A DNA stretch of 64,000 bases from Linyphia triangularis (taxonomy: Eukaryota > Arthropoda > Arachnida > Araneae > Linyphiidae). Under the pieces are notes generated by a model that was not told where the DNA came from, searched no databases, and saw only the letters and a list, made by a program, of their open reading frames with translations. Both the position numbers and the translations under genes were made by a program. Below, piece after piece: positions 1 through 10,582 of the stretch; positions within the stretch are counted from its first letter, which is position 1, and each line of letters begins with the position of its first letter. The stretch is from the NCBI GenBank assembly GCA_963978545.1, contig OZ021730.1:6331796-6395795 (forward strand), in the 5' to 3' direction.

Positions 1-22
1 ACCACTATACCGTTTAGTCGGC
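1..22 (-). mobile_element. 5' end of a tRNA-derived SINE, cut by the window edge
   Basis: These 22 bases are the exact reverse complement of the first 22 bases of the SINE that begins at 839. A second copy therefore starts at base 22 and runs leftward out of the window. Only the head up to the start of box A is visible. Its target duplication cannot be tested because the other end lies outside the window. Confidence 0.7.
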
Positions 23-1090
23 TGGAGTCTTGTGGCTAAGAAGAGAGTCAGTGCAAACACATCTGCTAAAACTACCACGCTAATGATAAATTCAGGGGAC
101 ATAATACTGTACATAAATGAAAGGCATTACTTCCTTTTCCGTCTTCTGATTTGGCAATAGATTCCAACATTTGGGGTAAGAAGGGTAGGGTATCTAAAAA
201 AGCTAGTACCGAATCATCCATCTAATTTCACAAAACTTTTCCACTGCATGCTTTCCTTTCTTCAGAGTATCGTGCATTCCTTCATCTAGTTTGTGCAGCC
301 TCTTAGCAGATTCTCGAAAAAAATTGGCGACTGACGATATTACCCCAACAGCATTTCTTATTGATGGAGTTGAGCAGGCCTTACTAATAACTAAATTTAA
401 TCTGTGATTAGCGCAGGGGCTATAAATGGCAAGGGGTTGTATTTTGGCTATTCTAGCTTGAAGTCCTTGATATTTTCCACGGCAGTTGGATATATCTAAA
501 CCTAGGTTCTGCAGTTCTTTCAATACTACTTTACACAAACCTTCACCAGTAAGATTATCAACTTCTAAAAATTTGATAAAATCTTCATTTATAGTAAAAG
601 TGCTTTTATTATAATAACGGATACAGATCGACAGTTGCTCTTTTAAAGCCATATCAGTGGTTTCATACACAATCAATGTGAAAAACTTAGAATTTGTTAC
701 TTTGGAAATTATGTTTTCAGTAATAATTTCTCCACAACATTGAATGATTTCATTTTGTATCGTTTTACTAATATATGATGAATTCTTACCACAACTTGCA
801 GTGTGTTTAGATAACTCTTTATCTCCCGCATCCATTCTGCCGACTAAACGGTATAGTGGTTAGCGTGCTAGCTTCTAGACCGCGAGGTTGCGGGTTCGAG
901 TCCCGTGTTAGGCATGGGTGTTTGTAAATGTATGTTGGCTTGTCTAATGACGAATGTTTCGGCGCATTATAGCCCTCGTGTTGCTGACGGCGCCAGATAA
1001 TCTGAAAACAACCAACCCGCATCCATTCTAAATTTCAATAAAGCTCTTATAAGTAAACCCACTTATGACAATTAAAAATAAATTGTTGCA
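23..1090 (-). pseudogene. hAT-type (DUF4371/ZMYM1-like) transposase remnant
   Basis: The main open stretch is 203-835 on the minus strand (210 codons). It carries the DUF4371 pattern seen in ZMYM1/hAT transposases: a conserved SKTIQNEI segment near residues 23-30, a central ETTD segment, and CANHRLNL followed by KAC near residues 142-153, matching the CASHxLNL block of the family. The frame breaks at about 215, where RW is followed by a shifted DDSVLAFL, and a further shifted segment (FIISVVVLADVFALTL) runs to base 23. At the N-terminal side the reading continues past the SINE at 839-1015 with a KSFIEI-like stretch near 1035-1080, so the SINE interrupts the old gene. A full family member has about 500 to 700 residues, and only the middle is seen here. 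This is a dead copy; it could also be a domesticated ZMYM-like pseudogene. Confidence 0.75.
839..1015 (+). mobile_element. tRNA-derived SINE, full length, copy 1
   Basis: The 177-bp copy starts with GCCGACTAAACGG and has an RNA polymerase III box A (TAGTGGTTAGCG) and a canonical box B (GGTTCGAGTCC, 893-903). A non-tRNA body follows, ending in a GGCGC...GGCGCC stem-loop and an AACCAACC tail. It is flanked by a perfect 14-bp target duplication, CCCGCATCCATTCT, at 825-838 and 1016-1029. Copies at 37385 and 51765 define its ends independently. It sits inside the hAT transposase remnant. Reading it backwards gives a spurious 67-codon frame that recurs at each copy. Confidence 0.92.
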
Positions 1091-2426
1091 TCATAAAATA
1101 ACAACTGATGAAATACAAAGTCAATTTGTTTTGATTCCATTTATTTGTAAGTATTGTATACAAAACAATATAATTGACCATTAGACTAATGAGCTTAAAG
1201 GACAGACAATAAATAACAAGTTTTGCAAATTGTGCGCCTGCAAAATACACAACTTTCCCATATTCTTTTTTCAGAACTTTTTAAGCAATGAGTTTTCTCA
1301 TGAATATGATGAATGGCTTAGAAATCATTTATACTTCAACATGTTAATTTTGACTCTATGCACTTAGATTCGAAATTTAAAATTAGTAAATTATTACGTT
1401 ACTATTAAAAATTATTACATGTCTATTAAACTGGGTAATAAAACATATTTAAAATGGAAAATGTTAATTTCATTGCAATATTAATTGATAAACAAATCCA
1501 AAGAGTTACTTTTACTTTAATATTTTAATTGAATTTGAATAGCATAATACCTAGAAATCATATGCAGCTAATTTGAAGTATTAAAATTCTTCTTTTACTC
1601 TAATTAAATTATCTATAGTAATTCATTACAATTAGCTATGATAACTAGTACTGCACATTATAGACATTGTTTATGCTCAGTTATTACATCCTTATATTTT
1701 CTCAAGAAAATATAATTTATTGATCAGAGGAAAATATACTTCATAGATCAGTTATTGAAGTAAGTTCAGGATATTTCAATAATTGCTATATCGTATGGTT
1801 ACCAGATCCTAACCAAATTATCGCAGACTATTCAGTAACTTATAAAATATACAAGTACTATCACAGAATATATTAAAAGATTAATTTACTTTCAATACAA
1901 TCTCAATAACAAAAGTATGAATAATGCAGCTGCACTGGTGAAATTTAACAACAGTAGTATCAATATGGCTTTAACACAAAGCTTCGCTGGATACGACCTG
2001 AAAAGGGCAAAGATGCAACACAACGTAAATAAACAAAATCTGCAATCCTTATAAAGCAAAGTCAAAAACTCACCGACTAATTGAAGATTTCACGGCGCAA
2101 TCTTATTTATATCAATGTGTGGGACATTTCTCGAAAAATACAGTTTTTTTTTTAACGGTCACTATATGGAAGCACTCGAACCTCGAAATTTCCCGATTTA
2201 TATAAATGTAAGTAAGCTTTTTCTAACCTGTATTATCGCTGTTAACAAATAAAATAAAATATAACTTTAAAAAAAATACGTCACTATTTACAATTATATG
2301 CAAAAAATTTGGATAACAATGTAGCACGCCACCAGTATTTGGTAGAGAACCTGGATGTTTTTGTTACTTCTGTTCTCTAGTATTTTGAATAGGCGAATCA
2401 ATATATTTTGCTTTAAACTCTGGCTT
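1091..2426. other. AT-rich stretch, nothing recognised
   Basis: There is no open frame with family signatures and no repeat structure I can define. The first 150 bases may be the heavily decayed N-terminal part of the hAT gene. The rest is low-complexity AT-rich sequence. Confidence 0.5.
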
Positions 2427-2440
2427 CGTGCATGCTTCTG

Positions 2441-2493
2441 GGCGCAGTATGGCCCACGTGTTGCCCTTGCGCCGTTAAACTCTAACCAACCAA
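2441..2493 (+). mobile_element. 53-bp 5'-truncated SINE/LINE tail with target duplication
   Basis: This short insert consists only of the hairpin tail (GGCGCAGTATGG to TTGCGCC) followed by CTAACCAACCAA, the same design as the 3' end of the full SINEs. It is bounded by a perfect 14-bp direct repeat, CGTGCATGCTTCTG, at 2427-2440 and 2494-2507. That shows it entered as its own target-primed event and is not a remnant of a longer copy. Confidence 0.8.
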
Positions 2494-2701
2494 CGTGCAT
2501 GCTTCTGTATTCCTGCGCGCCAACTCGCCAGGTTGCTTGTAAAAGAAGCCAAGGTCGTCACTCCAGTGTTTTCTCTAGCTCAGTGCCCCCATGCAGCAAT
2601 CCCGGAAAAAGGAAATGCTCCTAACTTGTTTAAAAATAGGCCAAACTCGTCTTACCAATGTGCACCTTCTGTTGGCAGAAGGTGCTGTCACATGCGATTT
2701 C

Positions 2702-3200
2702 TAACCGTTGGTTGCCATTGTGTGCTTTTACAATTTACGAAGATGCCGTGCATCTAATTATTCTCGTAACAAAATTCCTAGGTCAAAAAATTCTATAATG
2801 AGCAGCTTATTAACTTGCGTGTTTTTTTTGTTGTTTTTTTTAATTTTTTTTTTTAAGAAAACTGCACAACAGAAACTAATTTACCCACACAAAAATCGCT
2901 TGAACTCTTAAAATCAAGTTTCCGACATGCGATAAAACGTTTCATAAGTGGCCAACAACAAAAATAATTGTTTTTTAGAGTTTAAGCGATTTTTGTGTGA
3001 GTAAATTAATTTCTGTTGTGCAGTTTTCTTTAAAAAAAAACAAACAAAAAAAAAAAAAAAAAAAAAAAAACAAGAAAACGTAAGTGCATTCATAAGCTGC
3101 TCATTATAGAATTTTTTGACCTAGGAATTTTGATACGATAATAATTAGCTGCACGGCATCCTCGTAAATTGTAAAAGCACACAATGGCAACCAACGGTTA
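2702..3200. repeat. 500-bp snap-back inverted repeat (foldback MITE candidate)
   Basis: The left arm, 2702 to about 2913, and the right arm, about 2973-3200, are near-perfect reverse complements. Each outer end carries TAACCGTTGG and each inner end carries ACACAAAAATCGCTT. A loop of about 60 bp separates them. The arms differ mainly in the length of an internal poly-T/poly-A run. No open frame covers it. It could be a foldback MITE or an inverted local duplication; I saw no convincing target duplication. Confidence 0.75.
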
Positions 3201-4836
3201 ATTTTTAATTTGATTTTTTTTGTCGATTTTCTTGTTGTATTCTGCAATTTACAAGGACTGAAAGAGGATATTGCCGCTATACTCATAGCGGTCTAAGCTG
3301 TTACCGTCTTTTTACGTCATGACGGACAATACACCAGGTTGCCACTGATATGCCAATCGTTTTTAAAATTGTCCAATATAATAACGTACAAAAAAAAGAC
3401 TAATAAAAATAGTGGTGAGCAAAGAAATAAATTATTTGGAAATTATAAAATTCCGTTCAATGTTAATTATTTTGTAAAATGCACCTGATTGAATTGTTGA
3501 AAATTTTGAATATTTATAATTTTGAATGACAAATACATTATTGCCCCTGATTTCTAGTATCTACCTGATTTATGGATATGTAACTAATTTTATTTAGAAG
3601 CTGAAACAAATTTTATTTCTCTCAACTCTCGAAACGTTTTTATAATCTCAAGGGAATACAGTTAAGAGCAAAATCAAATATTTTCAGTAACTACTATGAG
3701 AAGGAATGATATCCAGAACATATACAAATGACATTAAATAATGTCTCCAACAATTTTTTTCTTCATCTTTACTTTGCATTTAATAGTGTAATGTAATAAG
3801 AAACTTCTAGATTGGTCTGTTTTCAAAAACTAGAATTTGTAAACTGGGCGTAGATGGCGCTGAAGCACCAGAAGTCCAAAGTTCATTCAATTACTTTTCC
3901 GGTTTTATAGTATTACTAAACAATTCATTTGCTTTAAGCTTTTTCCTCGTATATTTAAATGTTTAAAAATTTAAATTCAAATAATTTCAGCACACGGATC
4001 ACCATGTATTTTAATAGTGCGTGTATTTTATAAAATTCGAAATTATAAAAACTTATCTAAGATACTTTATAAAAACTGTGTAATTATATAGATACAACTG
4101 ATATAATGTCTGAAATCTGATTCTTTTAAATGGCCAATTAAGGTGTTTCAAAACACTCTGTTAATACTCTATTGCTCTGAGGTTACTTTAAAACCGCCAA
4201 ACACTTATAATTGTTCAAGTTTATGTTAAATATAAGACTAAATTTTAAAAAAAAATTCTGTATCATTCACCACTCTTTTAGTTTAAAATAAATACATTAA
4301 AATAAATACATACTCTTATAAAATACTTTTAAATTATCAACTGTTTTTAAAATGCAGCCAGACTAGAAATGGTCGGGCTTTGAAAAATTAATATCATATA
4401 TCTTATAGATATAAAATCTCTGCGTGGGTGGCGCTACAATGCGTGAGCGTTTGGCAAATTGGGCAACCAGAGTACAATTTCAAAATAATGCGTAAATATG
4501 GGTATAATAAATAATATCCTTCGCAGTGATATAACAACTTAAAATTTAGATTTACTTTTATTTAAAAATAAGAATACAGAATTTAAAGATTCATCAAAAT
4601 AACCAAATTTAATAAAAATATATATCAATTTACTATTATTCGTTAATATTACACTTGTTTGAAATAGAAAGGTATAGTTGGTTCAATATTAATGATTACT
4701 TTTTCATCATACATTTTTAATTAGGGTTTTTGTAAAACATAAACTCATAAATTGCATATTATCTCCTGATTCTATTATTTTAATCTACATCTTAAATATG
4801 GGAACACAATGTCCTTAATAAGTCATATTAATGCTG
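3201..4836. other. AT-rich stretch, nothing recognised
   Basis: Three short GC-richer spots carry a GGCGCT core (around 3852, 4430 and 4916), but only the last belongs to a definable element. No coding signature is seen on either strand. Confidence 0.5.
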
Positions 4837-5561
4837 GTCATATCAAGGCCGAACTGGATTGAACCAGGCCGTGACAACTAATAGTAAAGAGTGGAAACAG
4901 CCGCAGTGGACTAGTGGCGCTGCATTCCAACCAAAACAGTAGCATGTGTTTTCTTTGCTTGGTCAAATACGAAAACCATTACGTTACTAAGAAGACAAAA
5001 TTACTTTATTTTTAAAATGCAAAAAGAATGCAAAATGAAAAATGAAGAAGCGAATATTGCCAAACGATAATATTAACGAATGAAATAAATTTATACAAAG
5101 TTCACTCGCGACAATTTATTATTCATATTTCATGCAAATATGATGTCAGAAGCCACACTACACTATCATTTATTTTAAAATTCTTTGCTTTTTGTTGATT
5201 ATTACGCATCAAATATGAGACTTTGATATCTATTTTTAGAATTAAGTTGTTTATTTAAAATAAGGCCTATTTTTGAATTTTATTTTCATTACTCTTTATG
5301 GAAACTAGTTTGGAATTCTTTGTCGTATTTTTAAAAAATATTAGAAATTATAAAAATTAAATTAAAAGTCGTCATTGGCAATTCTCGTGATTTCAGAGTT
5401 GGCAGCCATGGATATTTTTATTTTAGCTGGCGTTGTAAAAAAATTTCATTGCAGTTTTTGATTTAATTTTTTTAATTTCTAATATTTTTTGCAAATAGAA
5501 TTGATGTCATCCTCATAGATTTACATTTATTAATTAATTTCATTATCATTTAAAACCAAAC

Positions 5562-5732
5562 ATGGCGAATTGTTGCTTACCACATTGTACTTCATATTCT
5601 GGAAAGAGAGCCGATGTTAAATTTCACGAATTCCCCTTGGATCCGGATCTACGACAACTAATCTGCCTTATCGACAACGAATCTGCCTGTCAAATTTCAG
5701 CGCGATTGGATGACTGCAAGTTGATTTTTTAG
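5562..5732 (+). pseudogene. truncated THAP zinc-finger ORF (56 codons)
   Basis: The frame starts with MANCCLPHCTSYSGKR and reaches the motif FHEFPLDP. Cys-x4-Cys close to the start Met, then a basic stretch and FHxFPxD, is the first half of a THAP domain (C2CH zinc finger), which binds DNA in P-element transposases and many animal nuclear proteins. The expected conserved Trp and the C-terminal Cys-x2-His pair are missing, because the frame enters the 145-bp tandem array after about residue 36 and stops at 5730-5732. Its position between P-like inverted repeats argues that it is the relic of that element's transposase N-terminus. Confidence 0.65.
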
Positions 5733-6010
5733 TATACTGAAGATAGAAGCGTGTGTAAAAGCGACCTTTTAGTGACAGTGACACATCCCGAAACATGATA
5801 TAATGCAACTTTAACGACAACGAATCTACCTGTTAAATTTCAGGGCGATTGGATAAAGGCAAGATGTTTTTTTTAGTATCTGAAGATACAACCGTAAGTA
5901 AAAGCGACCTTTTAGTGACAGTGAAATTTGATAGAAAGCCCCCAAAATTTGATTGAATGCATTGTCATCAAATCTATCTGCAAAATTTCAGCCTGATTGA
6001 TTTACGGCAA
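5651..6010 (+). repeat. tandem array, about 145-bp unit, 2.5-3 copies
   Basis: Units start near 5671, 5815 and 5964. Each contains an AATCT(G/A)(C/T)CTG-like start, CAAATTTCAG, GATTGGAT and, in the first two, AGCGACCTTTTAGTGACAGT. Spacing is 144-150 bp. A further dispersed unit lies at 29195-29311. The array fills the interior of the P-like element downstream of the THAP stub. Confidence 0.7.
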
Positions 6011-6188
6011 GTGTGTTAATATCACTATATTGCAGTTTCAAATCTGGTTGGATTGCAGCGCCCCCTTGTTTTGTGGGAGAAAATGGAACTAACAACTTGT
6101 TTCCTTCGCACCCATAGACTTTTGAAAATTGTCACGGCCTGGAGAGTGCCTTAGCGCTCGTTACAATCCAGTTCGGCCTTGGTCATAT

Positions 6189-6712
6189 TAAGGCTCTATT
6201 TTGGCCCCATCTTCTACCTATATTAAGCATCTGGGAAGAAATGTCTTTTTTGTTTTTATGAGTACGGAATTGAACTGCGGAAGGGCAACACATAGGCCAT
6301 ATTTATGAGTACTGTGATCTCTATCTCCCGGAAATGATCCCTGAAGTTGCGAACGTTAGCCCGAATATTTGCTAATTAAAACAGGTCGACGGATGTAATT
6401 GATGCTTTGAATTTAAGAATTTCAACTTTGTAGTTAAAAATTTAAAAAAAAAATAATAATTAGATATTTTTCAAGTATATTACGTGCTTTTCAAAGCACT
6501 ACAAACAAGTGTTTACTTCTAGAATTAGACTTCAATTTTCATTTTAAAATTTACATACATCAAAACGCCTGGTTTGTTTTGAGCTACGTACTTTTTGTTT
6601 ACTAGTCTGTCGTTTTAATCTCTATACTCTCCTCCAAATTTCAATTCGTATTCGTAAGTAAAGCACGTATTCCTGAAGTAATTCATATGTAAAGGTAACA
6701 TTAAATTATTTT
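6189..6712. other. AT-rich stretch, nothing recognised
   Basis: No coding or repeat signature is visible. Confidence 0.5.
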
Positions 6713-6729
6713 TTTAGAGTGACTTTTTA

Positions 6730-6820
6730 TTGTTTTTTTTTGGGGGGGAGAGGGGGGGGGGGGAGGGACTCAGACGGTACAAATGTCTTTTTTTCTTTTT
6801 TTTTTGGTATAGGTAGGGTG
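6730..6820. repeat. poly-T / poly-G low-complexity run
   Basis: A T run is followed by G runs of 7 to 12 interrupted by A, then more T runs. The open frames on both strands across it are products of the homopolymers. Confidence 0.8.
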
Positions 6821-6854
6821 ATTTATATTTTAAATAAACGAATCGGAATTTGTT

Positions 6855-6915
6855 GGTTGGTTGGTATAATTTTCTCGCGCAAGAGCTCAGTAAGGCCATA
6901 CTGCGCCAAAACATC
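6855..6915 (-). mobile_element. truncated SINE/LINE tail, minus strand
   Basis: Read on the minus strand this gives TTTTGGCGCAGTATGGCC, then a diverged middle and ACCAACCAACCAAC. It matches the hairpin-plus-AACCAACC tail of the SINE family and of the short insert at 2441. The middle is more diverged than in the other copies. I found no clear target duplication. Confidence 0.55.
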
Positions 6916-7012
6916 GTAAGTCAGACCTTAACTATTAATCCATTTAAAAAATTTCTAAAATACATTTACTACGTGGAGTAGTTTACGTTAAAAGCAGTTA
7001 AAGAATATAAAC

Positions 7013-7315
7013 TGTTGAGAAACCTATTCTCCCGGATGTCGTTAATTTGTGTAATCACACTAACATCCTTCTTAGATCCTTAAAAGGTCATGTAGTTCAT
7101 GAGAAATAGTACATGGGGAATATTTGCTCTAAATACTATACTCGGACAGTCACCCTCAGATGTCCTCTTTCAAACCTAACCAATCAGATTTATTCCTAGT
7201 ACTTCCTTGTAACTCAGTATATAATGTTCATACACTTTTGTAATTTTTCTTTAAGTCCTAATAAAACTTCTTGTCATGAACCACGCTCTCCGGCCTCTGT
7301 TATTCCGTTAGTTCA
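7013..7315 (+). mobile_element. candidate solo LTR
   Basis: The segment begins with TG and ends with CA, contains a TATATAATG box near 7218 and an AATAAA polyadenylation signal near 7260, and is about 303 bp long, all typical of an LTR. An 8-bp direct repeat, ATATAAAC, flanks it (7005-7012 and 7316-7323). LTR elements usually duplicate 4-6 bp, so the 8 bp may include chance matches. No partner LTR lies in the window. Confidence 0.4.
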
Positions 7316-7384
7316 ATATAAACAGACAAAGCATTAAAAAAAATGGTAAAACCCAATTTTTAATAAAAATTTAAAAAAGGTGAA

Positions 7385-8040
7385 TATGCGAAGAGGATTA
7401 TAATAGGGCTGATAATGCTGGATGAGTATTATGAAAGTGGCGTATGGAAATAAAAACTGGACAATCAATTAAAATATGCAGAACAGTAAAAGAAACATTA
7501 CACGTGATGCATGTTGGGACACCTTCTGCCGAGTGTGGCCTATGCGTAACCAGGAAAGTATGACCTGTCTCCTTCGGTTTTCATTGCAAATGTCAAACCC
7601 GGCTGCTAGAGGTTGTAACGAGTGCAATTTATTAGCTTGCTCTGTATCCCATATGGCCTGCCATGATTGATTGCACAGAACACTCGCACATAATTGGGAT
7701 ATATCACTGGGACAGAGTCGATTACTTCTCTGCCCGTTTTCGCAATTGCGCCTGCTCGTTCATTGCCCATGATCCCCACACAGAATCGAAATTTGTATTT
7801 CGAGTGCAAATCCAATGCGCCAAGCCTCGTTGTGGTGTCAAAGTGTTTAGAAAGTGGCAAAGAGGATAAACATTTCCTAACTTTGGTCACGCGTATTGCT
7901 GACACTTTCTACCATACAGCATCATGGTATTTTTTATCATCGCTTTCAACGTACAGAGTCAGGTGTGAAGTTAGTGTATGGGGGACGTACAAAAATTACA
8001 TAAAGCGCAAGGCGTGTGTAGGGGGTGGAAATTCGGTCGA
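7385..8040 (-). pseudogene. LINE RNase H and C-terminal zinc-finger remnant
   Basis: On the minus strand 7606-7905 encodes VGIMGNERAGAIAKTG, the decayed form of the HVGIxGNExADxxAK block of LINE-type RNase H, with PVIYPNYVRV after it. Downstream in shifted frames are RRRQVILSWLRIGHTRQ and then CITCNVSFTVLHILIDCP, the Cys-x2-Cys...His-x4-Cys finger that closes ORF2 in RNase H-bearing Jockey/I/R1-type elements. At least two frame changes separate the pieces. The reverse transcriptase itself is absent, which means the copy is 5'-truncated or eroded. Neither LINE A nor LINE B has an RNase H, so this belongs to a third LINE family. Confidence 0.72.
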
Positions 8041-8099
8041 CGATAAACTGCTACATGGAAGGGGGAGAAGGGTAAATGCTTACGTGACGTAACACTTAA

Positions 8100-8560
8100 A
8101 CTTATGTAGGAATAAGTTTAATCAATGTCCTTCATTTTTGCATTTCAAAGTTTTAAAAATTTAGTTTCAGTCATTGAGGATCATTTGAACAAAAACGTAA
8201 TTTTGTAATATGTTAGATTTTATTCTATCAAATTCAATTTCAAAACTTCATAATTATGATTAAAAAAAAAAAAAATGAAACTCACGGGGATAGTAAAATC
8301 AATTAAATGGATATTTTTAGGAAGAGAGTGACAGCAACTTGGCGTAATTTTAGGGATGGGGGTAGAATAAACATGGAAGGAAAAGATAAAAAAGAAAAAG
8401 TAAATATTTACGTGTACACCCTCTAGTTGTTAATTTCTCTTTGTGTTAAAAGTAAAAATATGACTATTCACTTTAAAACGTCAATTAATTGCATCTTACT
8501 CATCTCGAATTTACTAAATGCATCAAAAAGAATAATAAAATATCTATGTACTTAAGGCAA
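8100..8560. other. unassigned AT-rich stretch
   Basis: Two loosely similar GGAAGG...TTTACGTG segments occur near 8050 and 8370. Nothing else is recognised. Confidence 0.45.
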
Positions 8561-10053
8561 AGTCCTCACTCACAGACTCACTCATTCACTCACTCACTCA
8601 CTAATTCTCACACTTCACACATGTCCACAACACCACAACTCTGAAAATTGGTACACATATCAATAATGGTAAACATAGAAAAATTAAGTTATTCCGATAT
8701 TGATTAACCCACTTTATGAGGTCAAAAAGGGGTTAAACGTTCCAAACGAGGGATATTCGAATGTCCTACTTCCCATATTGTCTCAACTCTGAAAACTGGT
8801 GCGAATATCAATAAAGACAAAGGTAGAAAAAGTAAGCTATTCCGATCTCGACTAACCCACTTTAAGGGGTGGAAAAAGGGTTAAATGTTCCAAACGAGGA
8901 ATATTCGAATGTCCCACTTCCGACATGGTCACAATTTGGAAAATTGGTACAAATACCAACAATGGTAAACATATAAAAAGCATGCTGTTCCAATCTCTAT
9001 TAACCCACTTTAAGAGATGGAAAATGGGTTAAACTTTCCAAACTCGGATATCCCACTTCCATATGGTCGCAACTACGAAAACTGGTGCGAATGTCAATAA
9101 AGACAAACGTAGAAAAAGTAAGCTATTCCGATCTCGATTAAGCCACTTTAAGAGGTGGAAAATGGGTTAAACGTTCCAAACTAGGGATATTCGAATGTAC
9201 CACTTCCCGTATGGTCACAACTCTAAGAATTGGTACAAATGTCAACAAAGATAAACATAGAAAAGTTAAGCTATTCCGAGCTTGATTAACCCACATTAAG
9301 GGGTGGAAAAGGGTTTAAATGTGCCAAATTCGAATATCCCACTTGCGATATGGTCACAACTCTAAAAATTGGTGCAAATGTCAACAAAGACAAACATCGA
9401 AAAAGTAAGCTATTCCGATCTCGATTAATCCACTTTTAGGGGTCGAAAAGGGGTTAAACGTTCCAAACGAGGAATATTCGAATGTTCTACTTCCCATTTT
9501 GTCACAGCTCTGAAAATTGGTATGAATGTCAATAAAGACAAACGTAGAAAGAGTATGCCATTCCGATCTCGATTAACCCACTTAAGGGTTGGAAAAGGCG
9601 TTTAACGTTTCAAACGAGGGATATCCGAATGTTCTTCTTCCAATGTAGTCATAATTCTGATATTTGTGCAAATGTTAAAAGTTTTTAAGTATTGAAAAGT
9701 CAATGCAACATTGAAACTATACGAGAATTATCTTAATGTCTCAATTCCAATACAGCTACTACTTTGAAATTTAGAACTAAGAGCACACATAAACACAATA
9801 AACTATTGCAATCTCGATTACGTAATTAAAAAGGGTCCGAAGGAAGTTAAACGTTCTAAACGAGGGATATTCAAGTGTCACTTTCCGATATACTACTCAT
9901 AGTTATAAATTTTGTTAAAAATGTCAACAAAGGAAAGTTCCTATTTCAGGATCAAAATGTGAACAAACGTCTGAAGTGTAGAATACATGAATGTATTTTA
10001 TCGCTAAAATGTTAATGGTAAAATTTCGTAGCGCAGCACTGGTATTCAGCTAG
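8560..10053 (+). mobile_element. possible Helitron-like element carrying the 148-bp array
   Basis: The tandem array is followed by degenerate units and then by a sequence ending TTCAGCTAGT (to about 10054). Non-autonomous Helitrons commonly end in CTAG with insertion before T and often carry internal minisatellites. A (TCAC)n-like stretch, CACTCACTCACTC, lies at 8588-8600 near the presumed 5' end. There is no Rep/helicase ORF, and I see no clean 16-20 nt hairpin just before the CTAG. This is a suggestion only. Confidence 0.3.
8615..9665 (+). repeat. tandem array, 148-bp monomer, about 7 units plus degenerate ones
   Basis: The unit is anchored on a CTGAAAATTGG-like motif at 8641, 8789, 8936, 9075, 9223, 9362, 9510 and 9657. 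Spacing alternates mostly between 147-148 and 139 bp, the shorter units lacking part of the GGATATTCGAATGT segment. Each unit also holds TTCCGATCTCGATTAA, CCACTTTAAG and GGGTTAAACGTTCCAAAC. More diverged units may continue to about 9960. There is no open frame through the array. Confidence 0.88.
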
Positions 10054-10100
10054 TATTCCATAAGTGAGCCTGTGAAACAATAAAAGAGTTAAAATATTTC

Positions 10101-10107
10101 TTAACAG

Positions 10108-10134
<27 letters not shown>
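10101..10134. repeat. poly-T run
   Basis: A stretch of more than 25 T. It may be the A-tail of a minus-strand retroposed copy, but no body is recognised beside it. Confidence 0.6.
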
Positions 10135-10141
<7 letters not shown>

Positions 10142-10582
10142 TTCCAACCCATATTTGCTCCTTTCATATCATCAATTGAGATTACATGGGTATTTGAAGC
10201 TATTTCTTTCTAAATTTGCAATTTAGTTTAATATGTATTTCACACTTTTTTTTCTTCAATTATGATTAAACCAAAAAATCTTGTTGCTTTACGCGTTTAC
10301 GTCCCTCTGTATAGAAGGTCAAATATCTTTAAAAAGGACACACATCGTAAAAATGGGTAAAAAACTGAACATTTTAATTTATACAACTATCAGAAATCCT
10401 TAAATGTTAAAAAAAAAAATTAAGATCCCCACTCATCACAACTATGTTTTGAGGAGTTAAAAGCTTCATGAAAATTCTTAATTATTGCAATACAATTAAA
10501 GATAATTAATTTCAACATTCATTGTCATAATACCAAAATCAGTAACAGTTAACGGATCAAAAATGTTGAAATGGTAATGCAC
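10135..10582. other. AT-rich stretch, nothing recognised
   Basis: No coding signature or inverted-repeat end until the TAGAGGTCGG terminus at 10583. Confidence 0.5.

Larger units (their letters stand above)
4844..6181. mobile_element. P-superfamily-like DNA transposon, non-autonomous, with THAP fragment
   Basis: The left end CAAGGCCGAACTGGATTG and the right end CAATCCAGTTCGGCCTTG are inverted repeats, with a second matching block (CCAGGCCGTGACAA) slightly inside. Subterminal blocks around a GGCGCTGCA core (4916 and 6055) also match in inverted orientation. The flanks carry a 7-bp direct repeat, GTCATAT (4837-4843 and 6182-6188). Ends beginning with CA, 7-8 bp duplications and a THAP DNA-binding domain are together the hallmark of the P superfamily. 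The 1.34-kb copy has no transposase catalytic region. The interior is a THAP start followed by a tandem array. Confidence 0.7.

Noticed and set aside
839..915. Functional tRNA gene
   Set aside because: Boxes A and B are present, but the sequence continues into a SINE body, three copies share the same tail, and there are target duplications.
819..1022. 67-codon minus-strand frame, recurring at 51753-51983
   Set aside because: Antisense reading of the SINE; its recurrence is due to the repeat, not to a protein.
6714..6919. Overlapping frames on both strands
   Set aside because: Created by poly-T and poly-G runs and part of a SINE tail.
8615..9665. CRISPR array
   Set aside because: The whole 148-bp monomer repeats without unique spacers, and the window is eukaryotic.
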